Assembly: GCA_002403335.1 (NCBI GenBank) | Contig: DHHO01000007.1 | Span: 25,986-89,985 of the forward strand | DNA length: 64,000 nt | Direction: 5' to 3' | DNA from: Caldiserica bacterium UBA4770 | Lineage (GTDB): Bacteria > Caldisericota > Caldisericia > Caldisericales > Caldisericaceae | In this document: piece after piece, positions 27,624-36,960 of the stretch | Layout of the letters: every line of letters begins with the position of its first letter | Position numbering within the stretch: position 1 is the first letter of the stretch | Program-made: the position numbers and the translations under genes | The notes under the pieces: generated by a model | Told to the model about the DNA's origin: nothing | Seen by the model: the letters and a program-made list of their open reading frames with translations, nothing else | Databases searched by the model: none

Positions 27624-29329
27624 TCCTCTACCTCCAGTGTGGAGACAACTCTAATTACTTCTTCAAGAGTAGTCAACCCTTCCGCTGCCTTGATCATTGC
27701 ATCATCAAGAAGTGACTTCAATCCCTCTTTTTTTGCCTCTGAAGCAATCTCCTTTGAACTGACCTTTCTTAAAATCAGCTTCTGAACCTCAGGAGAAATA
27801 GGGAGTACTTCACTTATGGCCATTCTTCCTTTGTAGCCCGAATGGCTGCATTTATCGCATCCTTTCCCTTTATAAAAAGTTACGGTTTCATCAACTTTAA
27901 ACCCAAGGTGCTCAATCACTTCCCGTGAAGGATTAGATGGCTCCTTACAATAATCGCAAATTTTTCTTATAAGCCTCTGTGCACTTGCCCCAATAAGTGA
28001 CGAAGCAACAAGAAATGGTTCAATTCCCATATCTATAAGCCTTGTAGCAATTGAAGAGGCATCGTTTGTATGAATTGTTGAAAAAACAAGGTGCCCTGTG
28101 AGGGCTGCTTCTATTGCAATTCTTGCAGTTTCTTCGTCCCTGATCTCCCCGATGAGGATAATATTTGGGTCCTGGCGAAGTATAGAACGAAGTGCGTTTG
28201 CAAAAGTTAACCCTGCCTTTTCATTTACCTGCATTTGGTTTATTCCCTTGAGCTGGTATTCAACTGGGTCCTCCACAGTTATAATATTCTTGGTAGGGGA
28301 GTTTAATTTATCAAGGCAAGAGTACAGAGTCGTTGTTTTTCCAGAGCCAGTTGGACCAGAGATAAGTATCATCCCATAAGGTTGTGAAATAAGATTATTG
28401 AACCTTTTGAGATTATATTCAGAGAAACCAAGCTGTTCCAGCGACTTTACAGAGGCAGACCTGTCGAGAATTCTTAAAACAACTTTTTCTCCAAAAATTG
28501 AAGGAATTGAGGAGACTCTGAAATCAATTGGCCTACCTTCGAACTTCAGGGAGATCCTTCCATCCTGAGGAATTCTTCTTTCAGCGATATCCATATTTGA
28601 GATAATCTTAAGACGTGTAATAATACCAGGTTGAATTCTCTTTGGAAGCGACTGTTTTTCATAAAGGATACCATCAATTCTATAACGGACTCTTACTGAA
28701 TTTTCCATTGGCTCAACATGAATATCGGAAGCATCTTCCACAATCGCCTGTGAGATGACGTTATTAACAATCCTTATGACGGGGGCCTCCTCTCCCATCT
28801 CTCTGAGTCGTGCAAGGTCCACGTCCTGCTTTACTTCTATTGAGCCCTCCATTAAGTTTGCTTCTTCCTCGGCCCTTTTTAATACAGTTTCCATTTCATA
28901 ATATTTTTCAATTGATTGTGTTATCGCAGCTCTTGTTGCTACGTAGATTATAATATTATTGCCCAGGGATAGCCTTAAATAATCAAGTGCTTCTATATTT
29001 GTGGGGTCGGCAATTGCTATATGAAACTTACCATCTTCTTTTTTGAGAGGAAAAAATCCATAGTATCTTGCTCTGTCTGGGTCAATAAGCGGTAAAACTT
29101 CTTTATCAACGGGATAATTGATAAGGTCGACAAATCCATAGTTCCACTGCTCCGCAAGAACCTGAGCATACTGAACGTCACTAATAACTCCCGTGTCAAC
29201 AAGTATTTTAAGAACTGGCTCATTAGTGACTTTTTGAATGCTTAGAGCTTTATCAATCTGCTCTTTCGTTGCAAATTTCTTTTTTACAGCAATTTCTCCT
29301 GCTTTTAAATTGTGTGAAGATGATATCAT
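27620..29329 (-). CDS. pilB: Pilus extension ATPase PilB/GspE
   Basis: A hexameric ATPase that drives pilus assembly. The 569-aa protein has an N-terminal MshEN/GspE-N domain (about 1-150) and EDASDIHVEP. Walker A is GPTGSGKTTTLYS near 325, Walker B is LRQDPNIILIGEIRDEET, and the His box is TGHLVFSTIHTND. The zinc-binding tetracysteine CDYC...CDKC lies near 465-500. AGGAG lies before ATG, which overlaps the TPR gene stop in an ATGA. No pilin, PilM/N/O/Q or prepilin peptidase gene is present in this window. Confidence 0.95.
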   Translation of the reverse strand: MISSSHNLKAGEIAVKKKFATKEQIDKALSIQKVTNEPVLKILVDTGVISDVQYAQVLAEQWNYGFVDLINYPVDKEVLPLIDPDRARYYGFFPLKKEDGKFHIAIADPTNIEALDYLRLSLGNNIIIYVATRAAITQSIEKYYEMETVLKRAEEEANLMEGSIEVKQDVDLARLREMGEEAPVIRIVNNVISQAIVEDASDIHVEPMENSVRVRYRIDGILYEKQSLPKRIQPGIITRLKIISNMDIAERRIPQDGRISLKFEGRPIDFRVSSIPSIFGEKVVLRILDRSASVKSLEQLGFSEYNLKRFNNLISQPYGMILISGPTGSGKTTTLYSCLDKLNSPTKNIITVEDPVEYQLKGINQMQVNEKAGLTFANALRSILRQDPNIILIGEIRDEETARIAIEAALTGHLVFSTIHTNDASSIATRLIDMGIEPFLVASSLIGASAQRLIRKICDYCKEPSNPSREVIEHLGFKVDETVTFYKGKGCDKCSHSGYKGRMAISEVLPISPEVQKLILRKVSSKEIASEAKKEGLKSLLDDAMIKAAEGLTTLEEVIRVVSTLEVEE

Positions 29330-31716
29330 TTAAACTCCTCCTTGTTATTATTTGTAATCTTTTTCTCTGCAGATATTGTTTCCAGAAATTTCTGATCTTC
29401 TTTAAGCTCTGGATTTATTCTTAGTATGTTTTCAAGGGCTTTACGGGCTTCTTCAAGGTTTCCTCTGGCTCTGTAAATGGAATAAAGTCTAAAGAGAGCA
29501 CTGAGAGAAATTTTATTGTTCTCTCCAGATAACTTTAAGGAATTTTGATACTGGACAACGGCAAAATCTGGCAGCGCAATCCACTCAAAACAGAGCCCCA
29601 GAAAATAGTACATAAAGGCTAAATGCTTATGCGATCTTACGACAAATTGGAATGAGGCAATTGCTTCTTCGTATCTTTCCGTGAGAAAATAGAGAAAACC
29701 AAGAACAAAATGGTTATGATAATCGAAGGGGTTTTTTGACTGGATTTCTCTATATTTTTCTATGAATGGATTAACCATTGTTTCGTAGTTATGGGAAGGA
29801 GAAAAGGTCTCTAAAAAATGCATGATATCAGGGACGGACTCTTTCTCAAGGTTCATAATAAAGAACTTAAGGAATGCTATTTTATTTTCAGGGTCTCTTT
29901 GAAGAATAAGCTCATAGATGGCCGATGCCTCATTATTTTTTTCGAGGAGGTCAAAAAAAGTAGCAATGTTACTAAGATCATCCAGCTCCAGCGAATCCTT
30001 GAGAGACATTGTAGCATTAAAGATAAGTTCCGCAAGGTCCACTGGATTCTGTCTTACAAGCTTCAAGAGTATATCCCTACCTTCTTTAGGATGTGTTTCT
30101 GTTGAGAGAAGAAATTGAAGGTACCCTGAAAGGTATGGGATTTTCTTTGGAGCAAGTTCTGTAAGCAGCCTCATAATATATTGTTTTTTTTCTTTATCTT
30201 GGACATTGTTAACCTCTTCGTGTAGTGCTTCTGCTACGATGTTCTTTTCAACATCAAGGGGCATATTCTTAATATATTCTCCTATCATTATATAATCTTC
30301 CAGGGGAAGCTTTGATATTTTATGTGCAAGAATAAGCCATTTTGTGCCTTCTTCCTTATCTCCTTTATTAAAGAATGCCTTTCCAGGGTTGTAGAAGAAG
30401 GGATATGCGGCCTTTCCGGAGATCTCTTTATTTTTTAAAAATTTGCTTACAGTTGTAAGGGTCTGGATATCGTCTGAAATGTATGGTAAAAGCTGCAGTG
30501 CACCTTTTTCTATATCTGCATTGTCTTCAAATGTAAGTAGAGTATCAATTGCATCCTTAACTTTGCTTTCTTCAAGGTATGCAGTGAAGAGTTCAAATTT
30601 TACTCTTTTATCTTGAGGAATAAGTGCACTTAATTCATTCAGTATTTCAATTTTTCTTTCTCCCTTGGCATGCTTTAGCGCTACCTCTAAATAAAAGATA
30701 CTTTCATCAAACCTCTCACGACTTTTATATAAAGATGAAAGTCTTTTATAGATAGTAAGATTTGAAGGATCGAGCACAAGAATTTTACTATAAAGAAACT
30801 CAGAAATCAGATAATCTTCCTCCTCAAATTTTTGTGCAATCTCTTTCAACAATTCTATTGCTTGCTGCTCATTCCCTTTTTTAATTTCCTCAAGGGCCTT
30901 TGCGTAATCAGGGTTATTATGCAAGATTTCTTCAATCTTTTCCTTGGTAGGATGAGTAATTGGCGGGGGAGTCTCTACAGGTTCCTCACTTACCTTTATT
31001 GTAGGCCTTGCCGCATTAGAAGGAGTCTCTTCTTTTACGGTAGGAGGAAAAAGGTTGCTCTCTACTGTCTCCTGTATTGTTTCTTTGCTCTCTGTCTCTC
31101 TATGGATTGCCTCTTCTATTTCCTTTACCCTGGAGCGTGAAAATTCGTCATCAGAGTTTATTGCAAGCAATGCATTAAAGTATGATAGTGCATCTTCAAG
31201 TTTTCCGAGATGATAAAGGATCTCTCCTCCAAGTTTCAGGAGCCTTTCATTGGCACCAGATTTTTGGATTAGCCCTTCAACAATATTAAATGCATCTGAC
31301 AGAAATCCAATCTTTACATAGTTTTCAACAATCTTTAAGTAATCTTCCATATCCAGAGGAGAATTCTTGACAAGAGACTTCATAAGAGATTGAGCTTCAC
31401 CCTTTTTGCCAAGAGCAATCTTTTTATCTATCAGTAAGAGTACAGTATCAATTCCTTTTCGGACACTTTCCTGTGCAAGATAGAGAGGAGCAAGTTTTTC
31501 ATAGACCTTTTCGTAAATCTTATCGTCCTGCACGTTGTTTGCTTTTAGGATATCGAGAAATGATGAATAAAGAAAAATTGCCTCATCAAGATGCCCAAGG
31601 TCATAGAGGCTATCTCCCTCTCTCACTGCCTCTTTCAGAGCTCCAGGAATGTCACCATTCTTAACTAATCTCTCAAAGACAGCAACATAATTTTTCTTTC
31701 CAAAAAGTGCGCTCAT
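29326..31716 (-). CDS. Large tetratricopeptide-repeat protein
   Basis: A 796-aa helical repeat protein with no signal peptide. TPR-like 34-residue units are visible at the N-terminus (GHLDEAIFLYSSFLDIL; GKLEDALSYFNALLAINSDD), in the middle (ESIFYLEVALKHAKGE) and at the C-terminus (YEEAIASFQFVVRSHKH; GNLEEARKALENILRINPE). A charged and proline-rich linker sits at about 215-265. Translational coupling to pilB suggests a scaffold for the pilus machine, but this is context only. TATAATG lies on the minus strand about 20 bases upstream of the start, so an internal promoter is possible. Confidence 0.85.
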   Translation of the reverse strand: MSALFGKKNYVAVFERLVKNGDIPGALKEAVREGDSLYDLGHLDEAIFLYSSFLDILKANNVQDDKIYEKVYEKLAPLYLAQESVRKGIDTVLLLIDKKIALGKKGEAQSLMKSLVKNSPLDMEDYLKIVENYVKIGFLSDAFNIVEGLIQKSGANERLLKLGGEILYHLGKLEDALSYFNALLAINSDDEFSRSRVKEIEEAIHRETESKETIQETVESNLFPPTVKEETPSNAARPTIKVSEEPVETPPPITHPTKEKIEEILHNNPDYAKALEEIKKGNEQQAIELLKEIAQKFEEEDYLISEFLYSKILVLDPSNLTIYKRLSSLYKSRERFDESIFYLEVALKHAKGERKIEILNELSALIPQDKRVKFELFTAYLEESKVKDAIDTLLTFEDNADIEKGALQLLPYISDDIQTLTTVSKFLKNKEISGKAAYPFFYNPGKAFFNKGDKEEGTKWLILAHKISKLPLEDYIMIGEYIKNMPLDVEKNIVAEALHEEVNNVQDKEKKQYIMRLLTELAPKKIPYLSGYLQFLLSTETHPKEGRDILLKLVRQNPVDLAELIFNATMSLKDSLELDDLSNIATFFDLLEKNNEASAIYELILQRDPENKIAFLKFFIMNLEKESVPDIMHFLETFSPSHNYETMVNPFIEKYREIQSKNPFDYHNHFVLGFLYFLTERYEEAIASFQFVVRSHKHLAFMYYFLGLCFEWIALPDFAVVQYQNSLKLSGENNKISLSALFRLYSIYRARGNLEEARKALENILRINPELKEDQKFLETISAEKKITNNNKEEFK

Positions 31717-31756
31717 ATTTTTCCCTATTAAACATTATACGATAATTGTAATCAAA

Positions 31757-31966
31757 TCAAACATTTACAAAATTTGTGATTATATTCAGATATTCCTCTA
31801 CATCTTCTTCGACTAATGCGTCGTAAAAAATTGTGAGAGTATCCTTTTCCCCGAGAGAAATAGCAACAAGGTGGTTTATATCTTCAAGCATTGCCTGCAT
31901 GAACCACATATCTTTCTCTTTTACTTTGATTCTTTTTATAACCTCTCTTTTTTTAATCTCCTCCAT
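31757..31966 (-). CDS. Small DUF4911-like protein
   Basis: A 69-aa protein with a lysine-rich start (EEIKKREVIKRIKVKEKD) followed by one alpha/beta unit (MWFMQAMLEDINHLVAI...TLTIFYDALVEEDVEEYLNII). It resembles the small DUF4911 family often found beside aminoacyl-tRNA synthetase or cell-wall genes; the assignment is from memory and tentative. Function unknown. ATG 31966 is chosen over a start 60 bases upstream because GGAG lies 8 bases ahead and it overlaps mltG by only 14 bases. Confidence 0.75.
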   Translation of the reverse strand: MEEIKKREVIKRIKVKEKDMWFMQAMLEDINHLVAISLGEKDTLTIFYDALVEEDVEEYLNIITNFVNV

Positions 31967-32897
31967 AGTATTTCTCCAGATTCCTCTCGTGTTCTGCCAG
32001 TGTTTCAGAAAAAACTGCCTCCCCATCAGGTTTGGTCATAAAGTAGTAGTATGGAGTAACAGGAGCATCAAGTACGGCAAGAATTGACTTAATGGATGGA
32101 TTGGAGATCGGGGCCGGGGGGAGTCCTTTATACAAATATGTATTGTAAGGGGAATCAATCAGGTAATCACTTCTGTCTAACCAAACCTTGTGTTCAGGAA
32201 GGATGTAGACGATGGTTGAATCTGCCTGAAGAGGCATATCTATCTTTAATCTATTTAAGAAAACGCTTGCTGCAAGTGGTCTATCTTTATCGAGTTTTAC
32301 TTCTTTCTCCACAATAGAGGCAAGGATAATTACCTCTTCGCTCTTAAGGCTAATTCTTGATGCCTTTTCAGCGAGGTCTTCTGGCGTCATCTCTTCGAAT
32401 CTTTTTCTCATAATATCTACAATCTCCTGCATTGAGATGCCCTTATAAAAATAGTAAGTATCAGGATAAAGAAATCCCTCTTCTTCCTTTGCGAATTCAA
32501 GAAATGTACCTTCCTTCTCGATAAGGCCACTTTCATATAGCCTTTTATCAATATCTTTTATTGTAAAACCCTCGGGAATAGTTACAACAACCTTTTCAGG
32601 AGTGGTATCTTTTTTGAGTTCCTCTATCAGAGTGAAGACATTTTTAATATTCTCCAGCTTATGGTCTCCCCCTTTAAGGTTTACTTCATCTTTTCTCATT
32701 CTTACAATCATCATAAATCCATATGGGTCTAAAATGAGTCCGTTATCCTTAAGAAGTATTGAAATTTCAGCGAGGGAAGCTCCTTCTGAAATAGTGATAT
32801 TACCTTCTTTAATGCCGGTAAAGACATAAGGTACAATCTCCACAAGAGTGAGCACAATAAGAAGACTCAAGATAAGTAATATCGTTATTCTCCTCAT
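31953..32897 (-). CDS. mltG: Endolytic murein transglycosylase MltG
   Basis: An inner-membrane lytic transglycosylase that cleaves nascent peptidoglycan strands and sets glycan length. The 314-aa protein starts with a signal anchor (RRITILLILSLLIVLTLVEIV), then a LysM-like part (ISEGASLAEISILLKDNGLI) and the YceG domain. The latter has the catalytic-glutamate region ASIVEKEVKLDKDRPLAASV near 195-215, then LPPAPISNPSIKSILAVLDAP. Overlaps ruvX by four bases in an ATGA. Confidence 0.95.
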   Translation of the reverse strand: MRRITILLILSLLIVLTLVEIVPYVFTGIKEGNITISEGASLAEISILLKDNGLILDPYGFMMIVRMRKDEVNLKGGDHKLENIKNVFTLIEELKKDTTPEKVVVTIPEGFTIKDIDKRLYESGLIEKEGTFLEFAKEEEGFLYPDTYYFYKGISMQEIVDIMRKRFEEMTPEDLAEKASRISLKSEEVIILASIVEKEVKLDKDRPLAASVFLNRLKIDMPLQADSTIVYILPEHKVWLDRSDYLIDSPYNTYLYKGLPPAPISNPSIKSILAVLDAPVTPYYYFMTKPDGEAVFSETLAEHERNLEKYYGGD

Positions 32898-33328
32898 CCT
32901 TTCCTTCTTATATAGTTAATATAGCTTTCGAGAATAAGTTCCGCCTCAAGAGAATCTTTCACCTTCCTTTCTTCTTTAGTATTATACCCCCTGGCCTTGA
33001 AGATTCTATGCGCAATGACACTTGTAAACCTCTCATCCCATTTTACTATCTCTACACCTTCAACAAATCCTTTGAGAGACTCTATAAATTTGAGTACCTT
33101 TTCTGCCTGTGGCCCTATTTCGCCCTTAAGAGTTTTTGGGAGGCCTACAACAATTGTTTTTACTTTTTCCTCTTCAATGATATTCATTATCTTTTTGTAT
33201 TCAGTTCCATCCCTTGTAATCGTCCCCAAGGGTGTAACAAAGATGGAGTCTTCTCGAAAGATTGCGATTCCTATCCTTCCTATTCCTACATCAAGAGCAA
33301 TCAAAGGTGATATTTCCTTTAAACTCAT
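32894..33328 (-). CDS. ruvX: Holliday junction resolvase-like RuvX (YqgF)
   Basis: An RNase H-fold nuclease of the YqgF family, implicated in pre-16S rRNA 5' maturation and proposed as a Holliday-junction resolvase. The 144-aa protein has LDVGIGRIGIA with the first aspartate, VVGLPKTLKGEIGPQAEKVLKF, and WDERFTS with conserved D and E. It is placed between alaS and mltG with ATGA overlaps on both sides, a conserved order in many bacteria. Confidence 0.94.
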   Translation of the reverse strand: MSLKEISPLIALDVGIGRIGIAIFREDSIFVTPLGTITRDGTEYKKIMNIIEEEKVKTIVVGLPKTLKGEIGPQAEKVLKFIESLKGFVEGVEIVKWDERFTSVIAHRIFKARGYNTKEERKVKDSLEAELILESYINYIRRKG

Positions 33329-35913
33329 CTCAGGGCTTCTAAAATTTCCTGAAGTGTATGTTTTGACCTGCTGCTACCCTGAGCAAGTCGATCGTTTCCA
33401 CCCCCTTTAAAGCCAAATTTCATTGAAATCCTGTTAAAAAACTTTTGCATGGAGATGTTTTCAACTGAGATTGCCCCGAGTAGGATGATATCGTTACCCT
33501 CATTAACAGATTTGAATAAAACAATACCCCTGTCTTTCAATTTCTTTGCAGTATCGTATGCCTTTCTAAGCCATTCAGGGTTTAAGTTATCAAATTCCTT
33601 TGCAAAAATTGGTACACCATCTAATTCAAAAATAGGGCTTAATTGTGAAATTTCTATTTCGAGAAGTTTCTTCCTGTAGTTTTCGGCTTCTTTCCTTGAT
33701 AACCTTGCATCTTCCATAAGTACATTAAGGTGGCTCAGGATATCTGTCTCTCCAACAGAGAGTAACTCAGAGATCCTCCTCAGAGTTTCACGCTTTTCCA
33801 TAAGATATAAGTAAGCCTTCTTCCCTGAAAGCCCTTCAATTCTCTTCGTCCCCGAGGAGACGGCTCTGATATTTGTAAGTACAACGAGAGTAATGGCACC
33901 TGTATTTAAAACATGTGTACCACCACAGAGTTCTTTACTTACACCCTCAATCTCTACAACTCTTACAAGGTCTCCATACTTTTCTTCAAAAAAAGCAAGT
34001 GCTCCTTCTTTCCTGGCTTCTTCGATCTTCATCACCTTTACCGAAACAGGGAGTCCCTTCATTATAATTTCATTAATCTTGTTCTCAATTTCACCAATCT
34101 TTTCTTTCGGAAATGTATCCGAAAAGTTAAAATCAAACCTGAATTCATCAGGATAAACCTGCGAGCCTTGCTGAGAAAGATTGTTGCCGAAAGACTCTCT
34201 CAGGATTGCCTGGAGGAGATGTGTGGCAGTATGTGCCCTCATAATTGCATGTCTGTTTTCGGGATCTACAGAAGCAATAACTCTGTCACCTATGCAAAGT
34301 ACTCCCTTTCGTACAGTGCCATAATGAAGAATAAGACCTTCAATAGGCGCTTTTGTATCTTCAACAACAAATGTGAAGTTCTCTTTCTCGATAATTCCTC
34401 TGTCCCCTACCTGCCCCCCTTTTTCTGCATAGAAGGGTGTTACGTCAAGTATCAGAGAGCAACTTTCTCCCTCACTTATAGAATCAACAATAGCATCTTC
34501 CTTTAAAATTCCTTTCACAATAGATTCCGTTTTGAGAGAATTATATCCTTTGAAAACGCTTTCACCGGTGATGTTCTTAATATTAAGGAGATTGACCCTT
34601 TCCGTATAACTTTCGAAACCTTTGAATGAGAAACGCGCTTGTTTTCTCTGCATTTCCATCAGTTCCTGGAATTTTTCTTTGTTAAAGGTTAGGCCATTAT
34701 CCTTGATGAGCATTTCAGATAACTCGACAGGGAATCCGAGTGTATCATACATATAAAATACATCTTCTGCTGGGAATTCTATTTTTCCATCTCTCTTTAT
34801 ATTATTAAGCCTCTCCCTGAATAATGAAAAACCACTCTCAAGAGTTGAGTTAAACCTCTCTTCTTCAAGTTTCAATACCTTCACAATATTTTCTTCCCCT
34901 CTTGTTATTTCAGGATAAATCTCTCCTAAAAGTTCTACAACTGTATGGACTGTGTTATATAGAAAAGGCTCATTAACTCCAAGAATCCTCCCAAAGAGAG
35001 CACTTCTTCTTATAAGCCTTCTCAATACATAGCTCCTCCTTTCATTTCCTGGAACGATACCCTCTCCGATAAGAAATACAACAGCTCTGATATGGTCAGC
35101 AATTGCTCTAAAGGCTCTTTCAGTCGTAACATCCTCTCTATATTGTCTTTTTGTAATGGATTCAAGGCTTTTTATGATGGGAAGAAAGAGGTCTGTGTCA
35201 AAATCAGTGGGGACTTCTTCAATGATACTTGTAATTCGCTCGAGCCCCATACCTGTATCTATATTTTTTTTTGGAAGAGGAATGAGACTCCCATCAGGTT
35301 TCCTGTCAAACTGAGTAAAAACAAGATTCCAGAATTCGAGGAACCTTTCTCCACTGCTACCGGGGAGTTCATTCTCCTCACCTTCTTTTAATATTCCTCT
35401 ATCAAAATATATTTCTGAGCAGGGACCGCATGGGCCAACTGAGCCCATTGTCCAGAAATTATCCTCCTCTCCAAGTGGGATAATCTTATTTTCAGGGATG
35501 CCATACTTTTTCCAGATGTCTCGTGCTTGAGCGTCATCTTTGTATATAGTTACCCATAACCTATCATATGGAAGTTGAAGGACCTTTACCACATACTCAA
35601 GGGCCCAGGCAATTGCTTCTTCCTTGAAGTAATCTCCAATGGAGAAATTTCCAAGCATCTCAAAGAATGTATGGTGTCTTGAGGTGTATCCTACATTTTC
35701 TATGTCATTTGTCCTCAGGCATTTTTGAACGGTAGTAATCCTGTTGCTTGGAGGAGTCTCCTCCTGAAGAAAATAAGATTTGAGGGGAACCATTCCTGCC
35801 GAAGTGAACAGCAGTGTAGGATCGCCGGGGATAAGAGAAGCACTGGGAAGCCTCAAATGCCCCTTTTCCTCAAAAAATCTTAGAAAACTTTCTCTTATTT
35901 CTTTGCTATCCAT
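33325..35913 (-). CDS. alaS: Alanyl-tRNA synthetase
   Basis: Charges tRNA-Ala and edits misacylated Ser/Gly. The 862-aa protein begins with IRESFLRFFEEKGHLRLPSASL and GDPTLLFTSAGMVPLKSYF (class II motifs 1-2). It has GPCGPCSEIYFDRG and GLERI, the editing-site motif HTATHLLQAILRE near 565, and the zinc motif CGGTHVLNTG near 667. A C-terminal oligomerisation domain ends with FKGGGNDRLAQG. It heads the run alaS-ruvX-mltG-TPR-pil genes. A promoter sits 8 bases before its ATG with no ribosome-binding site. Confidence 0.97.
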   Translation of the reverse strand: MDSKEIRESFLRFFEEKGHLRLPSASLIPGDPTLLFTSAGMVPLKSYFLQEETPPSNRITTVQKCLRTNDIENVGYTSRHHTFFEMLGNFSIGDYFKEEAIAWALEYVVKVLQLPYDRLWVTIYKDDAQARDIWKKYGIPENKIIPLGEEDNFWTMGSVGPCGPCSEIYFDRGILKEGEENELPGSSGERFLEFWNLVFTQFDRKPDGSLIPLPKKNIDTGMGLERITSIIEEVPTDFDTDLFLPIIKSLESITKRQYREDVTTERAFRAIADHIRAVVFLIGEGIVPGNERRSYVLRRLIRRSALFGRILGVNEPFLYNTVHTVVELLGEIYPEITRGEENIVKVLKLEEERFNSTLESGFSLFRERLNNIKRDGKIEFPAEDVFYMYDTLGFPVELSEMLIKDNGLTFNKEKFQELMEMQRKQARFSFKGFESYTERVNLLNIKNITGESVFKGYNSLKTESIVKGILKEDAIVDSISEGESCSLILDVTPFYAEKGGQVGDRGIIEKENFTFVVEDTKAPIEGLILHYGTVRKGVLCIGDRVIASVDPENRHAIMRAHTATHLLQAILRESFGNNLSQQGSQVYPDEFRFDFNFSDTFPKEKIGEIENKINEIIMKGLPVSVKVMKIEEARKEGALAFFEEKYGDLVRVVEIEGVSKELCGGTHVLNTGAITLVVLTNIRAVSSGTKRIEGLSGKKAYLYLMEKRETLRRISELLSVGETDILSHLNVLMEDARLSRKEAENYRKKLLEIEISQLSPIFELDGVPIFAKEFDNLNPEWLRKAYDTAKKLKDRGIVLFKSVNEGNDIILLGAISVENISMQKFFNRISMKFGFKGGGNDRLAQGSSRSKHTLQEILEALR

Positions 35914-35921
35914 ATTCTTTT

Positions 35922-35950
35922 AGTTTAGCAAAAGTTTAGCTTCGGAACAA
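35922..35950 (-). promoter_or_regulatory. alaS promoter, leaderless geometry
   Basis: Read on the minus strand: TTGTTC (35950-35945), 17-base spacer, TAAACT (35927-35922), then 8 bases to the alaS ATG at 35913. There is no ribosome-binding site. The whole alaS-to-pilC run could be transcribed from here. Confidence 0.6.
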
Positions 35951-35955
35951 ATTAT

Positions 35956-36837
35956 TTAAATTACCCTATTATGAAGCTCCCCGATGCTTTCTATCCTGCA
36001 AATTATTTCGTCTCCCCTTTTAATTGGCGCTATACCGGCGATGGTGCCTGTAAGTATAATATCCCCTGGGTAAAGAGTAAGATACTGTGAAATAAAGGAC
36101 ACAAGATAGTCGATTTTGAAGATCATATCTTTTGTATTCCCCTTCTGCCTTACCTTGCCGTTTACGGAAAGCTCTATCTCAAGGTTATGTGGATCAGGTA
36201 TCTCATCTTTCGAGATAATCCAGGGACCAATTGGTAAAGAGGTATCAAAATTTTTTGACCGAAACCACGGCCAGCTTCTGCTGGTATCCTTTGATTGTGT
36301 GTCTCTATCAGTGACGTCGTTTGCAATTGTATATCCGAAGACATGATCCATTGCAGCGTTAACTGGCACATTTTTACATTGATTACCAATTACTACCGCA
36401 AGTTCCACTTCAGGATCAATACGAGTTGCAAATGATGGATAAATGATTTCATTATTATGAGCAATAATGCAATCCGTGAACTTTCCAAAAATAATAGGCT
36501 CTTCCGGTGGTTTACTTCCTGTTTCCTTTGCATGCTCTGCGTAGTTTTTGCCGAGACATATGACTTTGGTCTCCCTTGATATGGGTGCTGCAAGTACAGG
36601 GTTTTTTACACTAAAAAGTTTTAAAAATTCCCCCTTAAAGAGTTTTGTCCCACTTTGAAGCAGTTTCTTTACATTTTCTAAATCTGCAATGAGATCAATA
36701 ATATCGAAGAATATCGGGAAGTCTCTGTCTAATAAGTAACTCATTGCCTGTGATAAAAGGTCAATGTCTATGAGTTTTTCGCCATAGAAAACTCCTACCT
36801 TTTCAATATCCTTTTTTTCAAATGTTGCTATCTTCAT
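35956..36837 (-). CDS. Fumarylacetoacetate hydrolase family protein
   Basis: A metal-dependent hydrolase or decarboxylase of the FAH superfamily, acting on 2-oxo or acylpyruvate-type compounds; the substrate is not determined. The 293-aa protein has a variable N-terminal part (1-85) and the catalytic core from VICLGKNYAEHAKE. Metal ligands are expected in DPEVELAVVIG (two glutamates) and ANDVTDRD (aspartate). Later come SKNFDTSLPIGPWI and PGDIILTGTIAG. AAGGAGGTTGAG precedes ATG. It is divergent from a D-2-hydroxyacid dehydrogenase, so the two may serve one 2-oxoacid pathway. Confidence 0.9.
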   Translation of the reverse strand: MKIATFEKKDIEKVGVFYGEKLIDIDLLSQAMSYLLDRDFPIFFDIIDLIADLENVKKLLQSGTKLFKGEFLKLFSVKNPVLAAPISRETKVICLGKNYAEHAKETGSKPPEEPIIFGKFTDCIIAHNNEIIYPSFATRIDPEVELAVVIGNQCKNVPVNAAMDHVFGYTIANDVTDRDTQSKDTSRSWPWFRSKNFDTSLPIGPWIISKDEIPDPHNLEIELSVNGKVRQKGNTKDMIFKIDYLVSFISQYLTLYPGDIILTGTIAGIAPIKRGDEIICRIESIGELHNRVI

Positions 36838-36960
36838 CTCAACCTCCTTAAAGTTTCCTTATGAAAAGAGAGCTATTTTTTCGTATAATTATATATGAAG
36901 TTTTTAACATTTTAAAAAAATGCATTTGTTGGTAAAATAATTATTATTTAAGGAGGCAAT

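Noticed and set aside
33913..34506. 197-codon open frame antisense within alaS
   Set aside because: It is explained by the codon bias of alaS on the other strand; the translation is rich in Phe, Cys and Ser with no domain.
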